NCBI RefSeq assembly: GCF_014650435.1
Contig: NZ_BMUY01000014.1
Coordinates: forward strand, 62,001-126,000
Source of the DNA: Streptomyces tendae
Lineage (GTDB): Bacteria > Actinomycetota > Actinomycetes > Streptomycetales > Streptomycetaceae
Direction: 5' to 3'
Length of the DNA: 64,000 nt
Part shown: positions 50,155 to 58,007 of the stretch, one piece after another
Layout: every line of letters starts with the position of its first letter
How positions within the stretch are numbered: the stretch's first letter is position 1
Notes under the pieces: model-generated
Database searches by the model: none
What the model was told of the DNA's origin: nothing
Seen by the model: only the letters and a program-made list of their open reading frames with translations
Position numbers and translations under genes: made by a program

Positions 50155-51795
50155 ATGGCAAGGGTCCTGGGAGCGCTGCGCCTGTCGCGAGCGTCCGACG
50201 AGTCGACCTCGGTCGTCCGGCAGAAGGTAGCCATCCAGCGATGGGCCGACAGCCGAGGCCACACGATCGTTGGTTGGGTCGAGGACGTGGACGTGTCCGG
50301 CGCCATCGCCCCGTGGGAGCGGCCGGGCCTCGGCCAGTGGCTCCCGTCCACCATCGGCAAGGACGTGAGCGCCGTAGAGGAGCGCCTCGCGTGGGAGCTC
50401 TCGCGAGCCGATGAGTGGGACGTCCTGTGCGGCATGAAGCTCGACCGCATCTCGCGTCGCGTCCTGCACATCGCACAGCTTGTGGAGTGGGCGGGGGAGC
50501 ACGGCAAAGAGGTTGCGTCGGCAGAGGACGGCTTCGACGTGTCCTCGCCGATGGGCAAGATCCTCTTTCAGCTCATCGCAGCGTTCGCAGAGGGGGAGCT
50601 CGAAGCGATCAAGTTCCGGGCCAAGTCCTCGTACGCGCACTTGATGAAGTCCGGTCGGTGGCGTGGTGGCTTCGTGCCGTACGGCTACCGGGCCGAGAAG
50701 GATGCCGTAGGCGACGGATGGAAGCTGGTCCCCGACGACTACGGGACGGACACGGCGAGCGTCGTCCGGGAGATCGTTCGACGCATCGTCGACGAGGGGC
50801 AGGCGATCAACGCCGTATGCCGGTGGCTCAACGCAGAGAAGGTGCCGACGTCGCTCGACGCTCAGCGCATCCGCGCGGGCAAGGAGCCGAAGGGGTCGGT
50901 CTGGCGCGTCGGCAACCTTACGAAGATGCTCCGCTCTCACACGCTCCTCGGCCGAGTCGAGATGACCGAGGAGATACAGCTCCCGGACGGCACGAAGGAG
51001 AAGAGGACTCGTCTCGTACGGGACGCCGAAGGGCTCCCGCTCCAGCGGGCAGAGCCGATCCTCGGTAAGAGGGAGTGGGACGAACTACAGGCCAAGCTGA
51101 AGGAGAACTCTCGGCCGACCGCTGGGCACCGGTACGACAGGAGTCCGCTCCTGCGGGTGGCGTTCTGCGTGTGCGGCCGTCCCCTCTACCGGAACAACGG
51201 CCGAACCTGGATGTACTACCGGTGCAGCTCCCGGAACATCTCCGGTGCCGAGTGCGGACAGAACGAAGCGATCCGAGCCAAGCACCTGGAAGAGGCAGTG
51301 GAGGAGGCTTTCCTCCGTGCCGTGGGGCACGCTCAGATCATCCGGCGCACCTTCCGCCCCGGAGTCGACCACACGGCAGACGTGGCCGAGGTGACGCGCG
51401 CTCTGGCCGAGCTCCGCGAGGACCGCGAGGCAGGGCTCTACTCCTCCGAGCTCGGTAAGAAGGAGTACCGGGAGGAGTACCTCCGACTCGAAGCGAAGCG
51501 CGAGGCGCTCGCCGCCATGCCGGTCGTGCCGGACAGGTGGGAGGAGATCCCGACCGGCCAGACCTACGCGGACAAGTGGGCCGAGCTCTCCTCCCCGGCG
51601 GAGAAGAACAAGGAGCTGCGCGAGGCAGGCGTGAAGGCGATCGTTCACCGGGAGGAGCTCCCGAAGGCGCTCCCCTTGATGGAGCTCGGCGAGACCGAGG
51701 GGACCGTTCGCCACACCCTCGGCAGGGTCGAGCTCCTGCTTCCGCGGGATCTCTACACGCGCGTTCGTGGCCTCGCCGCCGAGCACTCGGCCTGA
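50155..51795 (+). CDS. int: Large serine integrase
   Basis: A 546-residue site-specific recombinase of the phiC31-integrase class. The resolvase catalytic domain (1-150) has the nucleophile serine in GALRLSRASDES and the conserved MKLDRISRRV; AAFAEGELEAIKFRAKSSY leads to the long helix. The recombinase domain follows (GGFVPYGYRAEK), then a zinc ribbon with FCVCGRPL and YRCSS...ECGQNE cysteines (about 340-375), and a coiled-coil tail with DREAGLYSSELGKKEYREEY. It should carry out attP x attB integration without host factors. ATG 50155 follows AAGAGGAGAG. Confidence 0.95.
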   Translation: MARVLGALRLSRASDESTSVVRQKVAIQRWADSRGHTIVGWVEDVDVSGAIAPWERPGLGQWLPSTIGKDVSAVEERLAWELSRADEWDVLCGMKLDRISRRVLHIAQLVEWAGEHGKEVASAEDGFDVSSPMGKILFQLIAAFAEGELEAIKFRAKSSYAHLMKSGRWRGGFVPYGYRAEKDAVGDGWKLVPDDYGTDTASVVREIVRRIVDEGQAINAVCRWLNAEKVPTSLDAQRIRAGKEPKGSVWRVGNLTKMLRSHTLLGRVEMTEEIQLPDGTKEKRTRLVRDAEGLPLQRAEPILGKREWDELQAKLKENSRPTAGHRYDRSPLLRVAFCVCGRPLYRNNGRTWMYYRCSSRNISGAECGQNEAIRAKHLEEAVEEAFLRAVGHAQIIRRTFRPGVDHTADVAEVTRALAELREDREAGLYSSELGKKEYREEYLRLEAKREALAAMPVVPDRWEEIPTGQTYADKWAELSSPAEKNKELREAGVKAIVHREELPKALPLMELGETEGTVRHTLGRVELLLPRDLYTRVRGLAAEHSA

Positions 51796-51804
51796 TCCTC
51801 CCGA

Positions 51805-51845
51805 CTACTCTCCGCTCAGCCGGCCGTCGACCCTGAGTGACCGAG
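51805..51845. repeat. 41-bp direct repeat, copy 1
   Basis: Matches 58008-58048 with two mismatches; the shared left part starts CTACTCTCCGCTCAGCCGG and both end GAGTGACCGAG. This copy starts 10 bp past the integrase stop. The GAGTGACCG end recalls the core of the 87-bp repeat array. Confidence 0.85.
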
Positions 51846-51878
51846 ACCTCGTCAGTCCATCGTGACTGGCGGGGTCTC
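51843..51878. terminator. Terminator between integrase and convergent small genes
   Basis: Nested stems: GAGACC (51843-51848) with GGTCTC (51873-51878), and inside them CAGTC (51853-51857) with GACTG (51864-51868). It lies between the integrase and the leftward small genes and can work for both. Confidence 0.7.
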
Positions 51879-51887
51879 TGCGTTCGC

Positions 51888-52109
51888 CTACTCGGCTCGC
51901 TCGACGAGGGCGAGTGACGTACACGACCGACGGAACGTCGCGTGTCCTGTGCGGCCGGTGTGCCCCATGCACTCGACGTCCACCCCCGCGCCGTCTGACG
52001 ACGGCTCCGCCTTCCAGGTGCACGTCATGCACTCGGCCTCGAACGTCACGCAGGTGTCCGGCTGCTGCGTGATCCGATGCTTCACGAAGCGCATGACGGA
52101 GCGGGTCAC
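51888..52109 (-). CDS. DUF7848-like small protein
   Basis: A 73-residue protein starting VTRSVMRFVKHRITQQPD. FEAECMTCTW holds a Cys-x-x-Cys pair, and ECMGHTGRTGHATFRRS resembles the end of a small family (DUF7848) frequent in Streptomyces phages and integrative elements. GTG 52109 overlaps the previous stop as GTGA. Last gene of a three-gene, head-to-tail overlapping cluster. Function unknown. Confidence 0.68.
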   Translation of the reverse strand: MTRSVMRFVKHRITQQPDTCVTFEAECMTCTWKAEPSSDGAGVDVECMGHTGRTGHATFRRSCTSLALVERAE

Positions 52110-52327
52110 TGCGCGCCCTCTCGGGCTCTCATCGCCTCGGCCATCCGCTCGGCCACGTCCGCACGCACCATGCCTACGTGCACGTACGCGGTCCCCTTGT
52201 GGGTGACGACAGGGCGCACGGTCCCCCACACGCTCTCTGGGACGCCGAGGGAGGCGAGGGCCGCCCGGAGTGCCTCGGTCGCTTCAACGGCCGTAGCTCG
52301 GCCGTCTCGCCACGTCTGCATGTCCAT
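52106..52327 (-). CDS. Small element protein, unknown
   Basis: A 73-residue protein, MDMQTWRDGRATAVEATEAL at the start, mostly helical, with GTVRPVVTHKGTAYVHVGMV as a likely beta hairpin. Not recognised. Its start overlaps the upstream stop and its stop overlaps the next start, so it is translated as part of the leftward cluster. ATG 52327 or GTG 52330 may be the start. Confidence 0.6.
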   Translation of the reverse strand: MDMQTWRDGRATAVEATEALRAALASLGVPESVWGTVRPVVTHKGTAYVHVGMVRADVAERMAEAMRAREGAQ

Positions 52328-52530
52328 CACTCGGCCCCGTGGTCGTCCCGCAGGTGCGTACGGAGCACGACGTTCGCGTCCGACACCTTCGAGTAGTCGC
52401 CGACCGATCGGGCGTTGGCCCGAGTCACTGCGTGGCCGAGGCATTCCCGGCAGCTTGCTACGGGTTCCGGCTCCCGATCCGGGGCCGTCAGGTGCACCGG
52501 CTCCGTGATCGTCGTCTTCGGTGTACTCAT
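52327..52530 (-). CDS. Small element protein with CxxC/H-rich zinc-finger-like part
   Basis: A 67-residue protein starting MSTPKTTITEPVHLTA. SCRECLGHAV and LRTHLRDDHGAE give two cysteines and two histidines at spacing compatible with a zinc finger. ATG 52530 follows GGGAGG; upstream frame has no support. First gene of the overlapping trio, 90 bp after the XRE regulator gene. Function unknown, perhaps DNA-binding. Confidence 0.62.
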   Translation of the reverse strand: MSTPKTTITEPVHLTAPDREPEPVASCRECLGHAVTRANARSVGDYSKVSDANVVLRTHLRDDHGAE

Positions 52531-52620
52531 TCCGTACGGCCTCCCGGACTTCGTATCTGCCGAAGCATGATCCCGCGGAATGCGCACCGGTCCTCGGTTC
52601 ATGCGCGTTGTCGACTGAAG

Positions 52621-53454
52621 TCATGCACGGCAGGCAGCCGACCACTCGGCGAGCCTCGCTCGAAGTTCCTCACCGAACAGCGCGCATTCCTCGTATCCCG
52701 CGAATTCCTTCAAGTAGGTCTGCACGTCTCGACCGTCACGCAGTACGAGACTGCCCGCTGAACTTTCGATGGTGACCAACGATGCGTCGTAAATCGTGAA
52801 GGTATTCAGTGGCGCCCGAGGAGTTACCGTCCCCACGGGAATCACACCGATGCGCACATTCGGAAGGTAGGACAGGGAAGACAAGCGGTCCATCTGTTCG
52901 GCCAAAGCCAACGGCGAAACGACAGGCCAGCGAACGGCCTGCTCGGTCAGTAGAAACGTGAACTGTTTCGACACGTCGTAGAGAATGGCTTGCCGTTCCA
53001 GCTTTCCAGCGACTGCCTTACTCGTATCGGCCGGGGAGTGCGCGAGGCTCGCCCTCACGTATTCCGGCGTGGCGAGGAGACCGGTAACCATCGAGAGCAG
53101 GAAGTAGCGCATGTGCGTCGAGGACGCTTCAAGCCCTTTCAACTCAGCCTGCCGTGTCCCGAGTCCCTTACGTCGAAGCTCCCGCAGGTTCCGCCATTCC
53201 GTGTTGGCCATCCTGGCGAGCGCGGACGCCTCGGCGACCAGTTCGGGCGGCGCCTCCAAGGCTCTGAGGATCGCCTCCACGTCGACCAGGGACGGCCGTG
53301 TACGGCCGTTCTCGATCCGGCTCACCTTGGACTGAGACATGTTGCAGCGCGCGGCGAGCCGATCCCCTGAGAGACCGGCTCGCTTGCGTAGCTCTCGGAG
53401 CAGTGAGGCAAGTTCCGGGCCGGACTCGCCGAGCTGCTCAGCTTCGAACGTCAC
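52621..53454 (-). CDS. XRE-family regulator with DUF5753 domain
   Basis: A 277-residue protein. The N-terminal Cro/C1-type helix-turn-helix reads LLRELRKRAGLSGDRLAARC then NMSQSKVSRIENGRTRPSL. Residues 100-270 form DUF5753 (TGLLATPEYVRASLAHSPAD, FLLTEQAVRWPVVSP, IGVIPVGTVTPRAPLNTFTI). This architecture is very common in Streptomyces development regulators and element repressors. GTG 53454 overlaps the DUF6879 stop as GTGA, so the two are coupled. Confidence 0.9.
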   Translation of the reverse strand: MTFEAEQLGESGPELASLLRELRKRAGLSGDRLAARCNMSQSKVSRIENGRTRPSLVDVEAILRALEAPPELVAEASALARMANTEWRNLRELRRKGLGTRQAELKGLEASSTHMRYFLLSMVTGLLATPEYVRASLAHSPADTSKAVAGKLERQAILYDVSKQFTFLLTEQAVRWPVVSPLALAEQMDRLSSLSYLPNVRIGVIPVGTVTPRAPLNTFTIYDASLVTIESSAGSLVLRDGRDVQTYLKEFAGYEECALFGEELRARLAEWSAACRA

Positions 53455-53969
53455 TCGCTCTTCACGTACTCCAGGAACGGGACCGACTCGGCAACGGCGA
53501 TGCGCTGGTATTCGATGAAGTCGGCCGGCTCGCCCTCGAAGAGCTCTCGACTCACCTGTGTGCCGTCGCTCTCGTAATGCATGAGAACGACCGTCGAGCG
53601 ATCGAACATCCAGAAATCTTGGACTCCCGGCAAGGGATTCTCTCGCTCGGTCACGTCGAGAATGCGGATGTCTTCCCCGGCGAGTACGTGCGGCGCGTAG
53701 TAGCGAGAGAACTCGAAGAGCAGATACTCCGAGAGTGGCCGAGTCACGACGTGCACTCGCCCCTTACTCTTTCCCTCGGCGCGAAACCTCTTCAGGTCTT
53801 CCGTGTACGGGGACGAGTAGGTTTCTGGGTCCACTCGCTTACCCGCTCGAAAGGCTTCGAGCTCTCCGGATTCCTGCGGCATGAGGTACTGCGGCAAGGT
53901 TTCCAGTCGCCATGCCTCGGACTGGAATCCTCGAAGGGTGGCCTTCCAGTCGTCACCATCCAAGAGCAC
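53451..53969 (-). CDS. DUF6879 protein
   Basis: A 172-residue protein with the start LLDGDDWKATLRGFQSEAWR, then LETLPQYLMPQESGELEAF, and RPLSEYLLFEFSRYYAPHV, VQDFWMFDRSTVVLMHYESD; this is the DUF6879 pattern. Such proteins are usually encoded beside XRE/DUF5753 regulators, as here, and may act as their partner. GTG 53969 is my choice; the frame is open further up and the start overlaps the preceding gene by 17 bp. Confidence 0.72.
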   Translation of the reverse strand: MLLDGDDWKATLRGFQSEAWRLETLPQYLMPQESGELEAFRAGKRVDPETYSSPYTEDLKRFRAEGKSKGRVHVVTRPLSEYLLFEFSRYYAPHVLAGEDIRILDVTERENPLPGVQDFWMFDRSTVVLMHYESDGTQVSRELFEGEPADFIEYQRIAVAESVPFLEYVKSE

Positions 53970-54159
53970 GAACAGCCTCCCGAAGAACGCTCTCGGGAAT
54001 CTCCACAAGTCCTTCCCCCTGCGGCGGAGCGAAGGCGCTGGAAACGTCGCCCTGCACAACGAACGTTCCCCGCTCGGTCCGGTAGACATTCGGGCAGTCG
54101 TCTTCACCGCACTCCCCGTTCCCGTTGCCGGTAAGCCGAGTCAGTTCTTCGCGTGCCAT
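53953..54159 (-). CDS. Small conserved protein with paired Cys (CxxxxC)
   Basis: A 68-residue protein, MAREELTRLTGNGNGECGED at the start, then CPNVYRTERGTFVVQGDV. I recognise this as the small protein that regularly precedes DUF6879 and XRE/DUF5753 genes in Streptomyces. ATG 54159 follows AAGGGGG. Promoter expected in the 130-bp gap upstream. Molecular role unknown. Confidence 0.7.
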   Translation of the reverse strand: MAREELTRLTGNGNGECGEDDCPNVYRTERGTFVVQGDVSSAFAPPQGEGLVEIPESVLREAVRALGW

Positions 54160-54286
54160 GCGAAACCCCCTTGTCTGTCGGCCCTGTTGGGCCGTTGGAC
54201 ACGACCGTACGAGTGTCATGCCCGGCCGTCCATGCACGTTCGTGGGTATGCACGTTGTTGCATGAAGAGGCCAGCGCGGCACCGCC

Positions 54287-54481
54287 TCACGGGAGCAACG
54301 GACGCCCCTCCTGCGCGTCCCTGATGTGCTCAGGCTTCAGCGCGTCCTCGCCGTACCGGGCGGTGAACGCCCGCACGCGACCGAGGGGGGAGTCCGGCGG
54401 GGGCGGCTCCTCGCTCAGCGTGCCTCCGAGGATCAGGGCGCCGAACGCTGCGCCTACGTCTTGCGGGTTGTTCATGTCCAT
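54287..54481 (-). CDS. Small hypothetical protein
   Basis: A 64-residue protein beginning MDMNNPQDVGAAFGALILGG, with RVRAFTARYGEDALKPEHIR at the C-terminal half. Not recognised. Starts ATG 54481 or ATG 54475. It is the first leftward gene next to the repeat array, so any promoter must lie within or beside the first repeat unit. Confidence 0.5.
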   Translation of the reverse strand: MDMNNPQDVGAAFGALILGGTLSEEPPPPDSPLGRVRAFTARYGEDALKPEHIRDAQEGRPLLP

Positions 54482-54514
54482 GCGGGGACGGTAGGCCGAG
54501 GGTCTGACAGTCAG

Positions 54515-55110
54515 GTGACCGGCGTCACGACCCAACCCCGCAACATCCGGCCCGCTCGATGGCTCTTTGTAGGTAGGGCCTCTTCGCCCTCGGCCGGGCG
54601 AGTGACCGGCGCACGCCCGAGGCACGGAAACTTCCGGCCCGCTCGCTCCGTATCAGTAGGTGGGAGACGTTCACTCGACGAGTGACCGGCGCCACAGTGG
54701 TTCGACCCGGACAAACGGCCCGCTCATCCGATCCTTGCAAGTGAGGGCGTTCCGCCTCGCGGCCCGGCAGGTGACCGGCATCACGCACATCTGATGGAAA
54801 CTTCCGGCCCGCTCTTCCGGGACTTACGGGTGAGGGACGTTCGCTCCTCGTTCGCCGAGTGACCAGCGTCACCGCCGGTCCATCCGGACTTCCGGCCCGC
54901 TCGATGGCTCTTTGTAGGTAGGGGCCTTTCGCCCCGACCGATCAGGTGGTCAGCGTCACAGCCGATCCATCCGGACTTTCGGCCCGCCCATCCCGGACTT
55001 ACGAGTGAGGGCGTTCGCTCCTCGCTCGCCGAGTGACTGGCGTCACGGTTCAGATCTCGCAACAAACCAAGATCGTTCTCGGTATACGTAAGTGAGGGCA
55101 GTTCGCTCCT
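54515..55110. repeat. Array of seven imperfect ~87-bp tandem repeats
   Basis: A dyad GTGACCGGCGTCAC (arms GTGAC/GTCAC) recurs with small changes starting at 54515, 54602, 54682, 54771, 54859, 54946 and 55033 (spacings 87, 80, 89, 88, 87, 87). Each unit also has CCGGCCCGCTC about 30 bp after the dyad (54547, 54634, 54715, 54804, 54892, 54979), often preceded by CCGGACTT or GGAAACTT, and a GTGAGGG...TTCGCTCCTC hairpin before the next dyad. In units 1 and 5 this hairpin is AGGGC/GCCCT versus GGGGC/GCCCC, a paired change. Frames through the array are not conserved proteins. It fills most of the 900-bp gap between the leftward and rightward gene blocks. Confidence 0.9.
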
Positions 55111-55201
55111 CCCCACAGACCTCACGGGCGCGTCCTCCTGCGTGCTCCCCCTGGGTCGAGCCGGGCTCCCTGTCTGCCCGCGCTCCCCGCACGTCCCCTC
55201 T

Positions 55202-55233
55202 GCCTCACCGGTTCCCTCACTGGCCGGTGAGGC
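55202..55233. other. Hairpin downstream of the repeat array
   Basis: GCCTCACCGG (55202-55211) and CCGGTGAGGC (55224-55233), perfect 10-bp stem with 12-nt loop, in non-coding sequence between the array and the excisionase-like gene. Terminator or part of a longer structured RNA. Confidence 0.6.
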
Positions 55234-55280
55234 GGGGGTGACGCACTCAGACTTCCGCCCCTCGCGCGTGGGGACGGAAC

Positions 55281-55318
55281 GGCCCTGAGCCGCCTACTCC
55301 GGTAGGTGGCTCGGGGCC
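55281..55318. terminator. Long hairpin before the excisionase-like gene
   Basis: GGCCCTGAGCCGCCTAC (55281-55297) folds on GTAGGTGGCTCGGGGCC (55302-55318) with only scattered wobble or mismatch pairs, followed by TCTCTCTTT. If the repeat array is transcribed rightwards this would end that transcript; otherwise it insulates the rightward operon. Confidence 0.65.
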
Positions 55319-55396
55319 TCTCTCTTTGGACTTCGTCAGTGACGACGACATCACCCATCACTCACCGCCCGAGTAGGGCAGGAAGGAGGCCCGGAC

Positions 55397-55591
55397 GTGA
55401 TCACGTACGACGGCCGCAAGCTGGTCTCGACCCGAGAGGCAGCCGAGATCCTGGGCATCACTCACGCGACGCTCAGGAACCAGAAGACTGAGGGCAGGTT
55501 CACCCTCGAAGGAGTCCGCATCGGCTCGGCCCTCTTCTACGAGGAGAGCCAGGTTCAGGCGCTCGCCGAGGAGCGAGGGGCCAGCCAGTGA
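55397..55591 (+). CDS. Excisionase/MerR-like helix-turn-helix protein
   Basis: A 64-residue DNA-binding protein. LVSTREAAEILGITHATLRN is the winged-helix recognition part of the MerR/AlpA/Xis group (HTH_17). GTG 55397 follows AAGGAGG. First gene of the rightward block; its stop overlaps the next start (GTGA). It may help control excision or activate the block. Confidence 0.82.
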   Translation: MITYDGRKLVSTREAAEILGITHATLRNQKTEGRFTLEGVRIGSALFYEESQVQALAEERGASQ

Positions 55592-55875
55592 GCGACGAAC
55601 ACGACTACTGGACCGTCAGGGACACCGCCGCCTACCTCATCGGATGTCACCAGAGTTGGCTTCGAGAGGACTTCGGAGTCAACAAGGAGTTCTGGAGACC
55701 GCTCTTCGCGACCGGCCCGGATGGCGGCTGTCTGATCGACGTCACCGCGCTGGCGGACATCATGGCCCGCGATCCGGAGCGGATGTGCTGGCCGAAGACT
55801 CGGGCGCCGGGCTCCACCCGCTCAGCCAAGAGGCGCCGTAAGCGTGAGCGCGAGGCTGGCCGCGCCACCCCCTGA
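55588..55875 (+). CDS. Small element protein, possibly DNA-binding
   Basis: A 95-residue protein. HDYWTVRDTAAYLIGCHQSW resembles the start of a helix-turn-helix, and the tail is very basic (STRSAKRRRKREREAGR). Translation is coupled to the excisionase-like gene. Not recognised beyond this. Confidence 0.65.
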   Translation: MSDEHDYWTVRDTAAYLIGCHQSWLREDFGVNKEFWRPLFATGPDGGCLIDVTALADIMARDPERMCWPKTRAPGSTRSAKRRRKREREAGRATP

Positions 55876-56047
55876 CGGCCCCTCTCTCAGCCTTCCCGCC
55901 CCTCTGGCCACCGATGGCCGCAGGGGTTTTCTCATGCCCGTACGCAGCCTCTCAGCGCCACCTCGGCCTGACGGCCGGCTCGCGCGCGGGCGCCTACCAA
56001 ACCCCATGACCGGCACGTATCCCGTGCCAGAACAGGAGAACCGAACA

Positions 56048-56968
56048 GTGGCTACCAAGACCAAGCCCACCACCTACGCCGACCAGATCGCCGAGGCTGA
56101 CGCCGTCGCCGCCGACAAGGCAGCGCAGGCGCGCGAGGCGTTCGAGGAGTTCAAGGAGAAGTCGGAACGCCTCGCCGACGAAGCCCACGAAGCAGGAGCG
56201 AAGCTGAAGTGGATGGAGGGCCGCTTCAAGGCTGGAGACGAGACCGTCTCCGTCGAGGAGTACGCCCTCGCCAAGGCTCGCCACGAACGGGCGGAGCTCC
56301 TTGCAGCGCTCGGCGAGGTGAGCAACCACACCGGGGAGAACGCCTCGGAGCGGCGCATCAAGGCCGCCAAGCGGGCACTCCCCGCGATGGAATCCAAGCT
56401 CGCCCGAGTCGTTGCCGAGGCTCTGCGGGCGCCCCTCCGGGGGGTCACGGTCCACGCCACGTTCGGCGAAGTGCCCGCGCCCGAGGAGTCTGACCTCCCC
56501 GTGGCCGTCGTCTCTCAGAGCAAGCCGACGAAGAACTTCGCCAAGGACGGCGACAGTGACGGCAAGCGCGTCTTCGCGAACGCCCTCAGCCGCTACCTCA
56601 TCCACGGCGAAGTGAAGGTGACCCTCTTCAAGCTCCCCATTCACCGGGAGCTCGCAGGCAAGCAGATCGCCGACGCGCTCAGGAAGCACGGCATCGAGCT
56701 CGCGTCTGGCGCCGGGCTCGACCACAGCCACCCCATGACCGTGGCCCGCAACGGCTACGAGGTGCAGGAGCTGCGCGTCATGGTCGGCAAGGCGCTTGAC
56801 CCGGACGCCGACCCGGAGCGAGTCGCCGAGGCCGAGGAGCAGATGGCCGAGAGCGCGAATCGGGCGGGAGCACAGACCTTCCGGCACATCGACGCCCACT
56901 CGCCCGAGTGGCAGATGGGGACCGGCTTCGAGGAGCACGGAGCGCGCGACTACGCGCGCACCCTCTGA
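56048..56968 (+). CDS. Coiled-coil element protein, unknown
   Basis: A 306-residue protein. Residues 10-60 are an Ala/Glu/Lys-rich coiled coil (ADQIAEADAVAADKAAQARE); a second helical stretch covers 75-130. The C-terminal half (FANALSRYLIHGEVKVTLFK, GYEVQELRVMVGKALDPDAD) looks globular. Not recognised. GTG 56048 follows AGGAGA at good spacing; upstream ATG 56006 and earlier codons lack one. Moderate expression expected from the strong ribosome-binding site. Confidence 0.72.
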   Translation: MATKTKPTTYADQIAEADAVAADKAAQAREAFEEFKEKSERLADEAHEAGAKLKWMEGRFKAGDETVSVEEYALAKARHERAELLAALGEVSNHTGENASERRIKAAKRALPAMESKLARVVAEALRAPLRGVTVHATFGEVPAPEESDLPVAVVSQSKPTKNFAKDGDSDGKRVFANALSRYLIHGEVKVTLFKLPIHRELAGKQIADALRKHGIELASGAGLDHSHPMTVARNGYEVQELRVMVGKALDPDADPERVAEAEEQMAESANRAGAQTFRHIDAHSPEWQMGTGFEEHGARDYARTL

Positions 56969-57058
56969 CGGCTCGCTGAATCTCTTCCCGAGTGGTTCGC
57001 CTCGGGGAGGGGTTGAGCGAGCCGACCGCGGCTCGCCGGTACCGAAGGAGCACGCCCC

Positions 57059-57247
57059 ATGACCGTCGCCATCGCCGCCCTGTACGTCGCTCTCCTCGTC
57101 GAGGTCTTCACCCTCGCTCGCGTCGGCGTCAACGTCCTGTCCCCCGTCAAGCCTGTCGGCCGAGGAGTCCCGTACTCCGGTGCCCTGCTGCGTCACATGG
57201 CCCACGACCGCTACGTCCGCGAGACGGCCCACACCCGCAACGCCTGA
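57059..57247 (+). CDS. Small membrane protein, Spd-like
   Basis: A 62-residue protein, one hydrophobic helix at the start (MTVAIAALYVALLVEVFTLA) and a short basic tail with RHMAHDRYVRETAHTRNA. ATG 57059 follows GAAGGAG. Small membrane proteins of this kind accompany Spd (plasmid spread) genes in Streptomyces elements, and the DUF2637 gene follows, but similarity is too short to be sure. Confidence 0.6.
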   Translation: MTVAIAALYVALLVEVFTLARVGVNVLSPVKPVGRGVPYSGALLRHMAHDRYVRETAHTRNA

Positions 57248-57310
57248 CCCCGGCCGCGTACGTCGACCACGTCACCGGTCACGTACGTACGTTTCCCACT
57301 TGACGTACCG

Positions 57311-57329
57311 GGCGCCCGTCGAGGGCGCC
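57311..57329. other. GGCGCCC/GGGCGCC hairpin, copy 1
   Basis: GGCGCCC (57311-57317), loop GTCGA, GGGCGCC (57323-57329), 13 bp before the ribosome-binding site of the DUF2637 gene. The same 7-bp stem recurs at 59202, 59281 and 59402 in this element. Confidence 0.7.
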
Positions 57330-57350
57330 TCTTCGAAGGAGGATCTCCCC

Positions 57351-58004
57351 TTGCCCCGCACCACCCCCACGGCGAAGAGAGTTGCCACTGTCGCACTGCT
57401 CGTCTGCCTGCTCGTCGTCGCCGCCCTCGCGTTCGTCTCCACCTTCCCCGCGGCTCTCGCCGCCGCCTACTCCATCGGCCTGCCTCCCGTGGCTGCCTAC
57501 TGCTGGGCCGCTCTGCCGGACGCTGGAACGCTCGTCGGCATGCTCGGGGCCCTGGTCCTTACGGACCGCAAGGGCCGACGCTTCGCCCTCGCCACCGTCG
57601 CCGTGTTCGCCCTCTCCTCGGCTCTCGTCAACGTGGCGCACGCCCTGTCCGGCCGGTACGGGGAGGCACCCGTTCCTCTCCTCGTCGCCTACGGCCTGAC
57701 GGCAACCGTCGCCCTCTTCCTGTCGGCCGAGACTGCCTCCCGAGTTGTCGCCTCCCTCGCGCCTGCCGTCGAGGGTGAGGCCGTACCGAAGGTGGAGAGT
57801 CGAGCGACCGGCGGCGAAGGGAAAGGCTCGACGCTCCCGGCTCGACGCACCGAAGCGCAGGTGATCGAGCAAGCCCGAGAGGTGGCACGGAAGTACGCCC
57901 GAGCGGGCAAGCGCCTCACTGCCTCGGCCCTTCAGTCCGAGTGTCGACTCTCCTGGAAGCGGGCAAGCCGAGTGCTCGCCGTCGTCGAGACTGGCGCAGC
58001 CTGA
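57351..58004 (+). CDS. DUF2637/SpdB-like membrane protein with C-terminal HTH
   Basis: A 217-residue protein. Four hydrophobic segments fill residues 8-125 (VATVALLVCLLVVAALAFVS and three more), as in DUF2637 proteins annotated as plasmid transfer or spread proteins. The C-terminal 60 residues (EVARKYARAGKRLTASALQS, WKRASRVLAVVE) look like a helix-turn-helix. TTG 57351 follows AAGGAGG by 8 bases, and no ATG/GTG is better placed. May help spread between hyphae, but no TraB is present. Confidence 0.75.
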   Translation: MPRTTPTAKRVATVALLVCLLVVAALAFVSTFPAALAAAYSIGLPPVAAYCWAALPDAGTLVGMLGALVLTDRKGRRFALATVAVFALSSALVNVAHALSGRYGEAPVPLLVAYGLTATVALFLSAETASRVVASLAPAVEGEAVPKVESRATGGEGKGSTLPARRTEAQVIEQAREVARKYARAGKRLTASALQSECRLSWKRASRVLAVVETGAA

Positions 58005-58007
58005 CGG

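Noticed and set aside
54515..55110. CRISPR array
   Set aside because: Units are imperfect along the whole length, spacers are partly alike (units 1 and 5 share them), period is 87 bp, and no cas gene is present.
54515..55110. Cluster of tRNA genes (unit length near that of a tRNA)
   Set aside because: No cloverleaf, no GGTTCRA T-arm and no plausible anticodon stem in any unit.
54511..55125. Repeat proteins encoded on the minus strand of the array
   Set aside because: Overlapping frames show the same repeats in different frames because of the 80- and 89-bp spacings; no ribosome-binding sites, and composition is biased.
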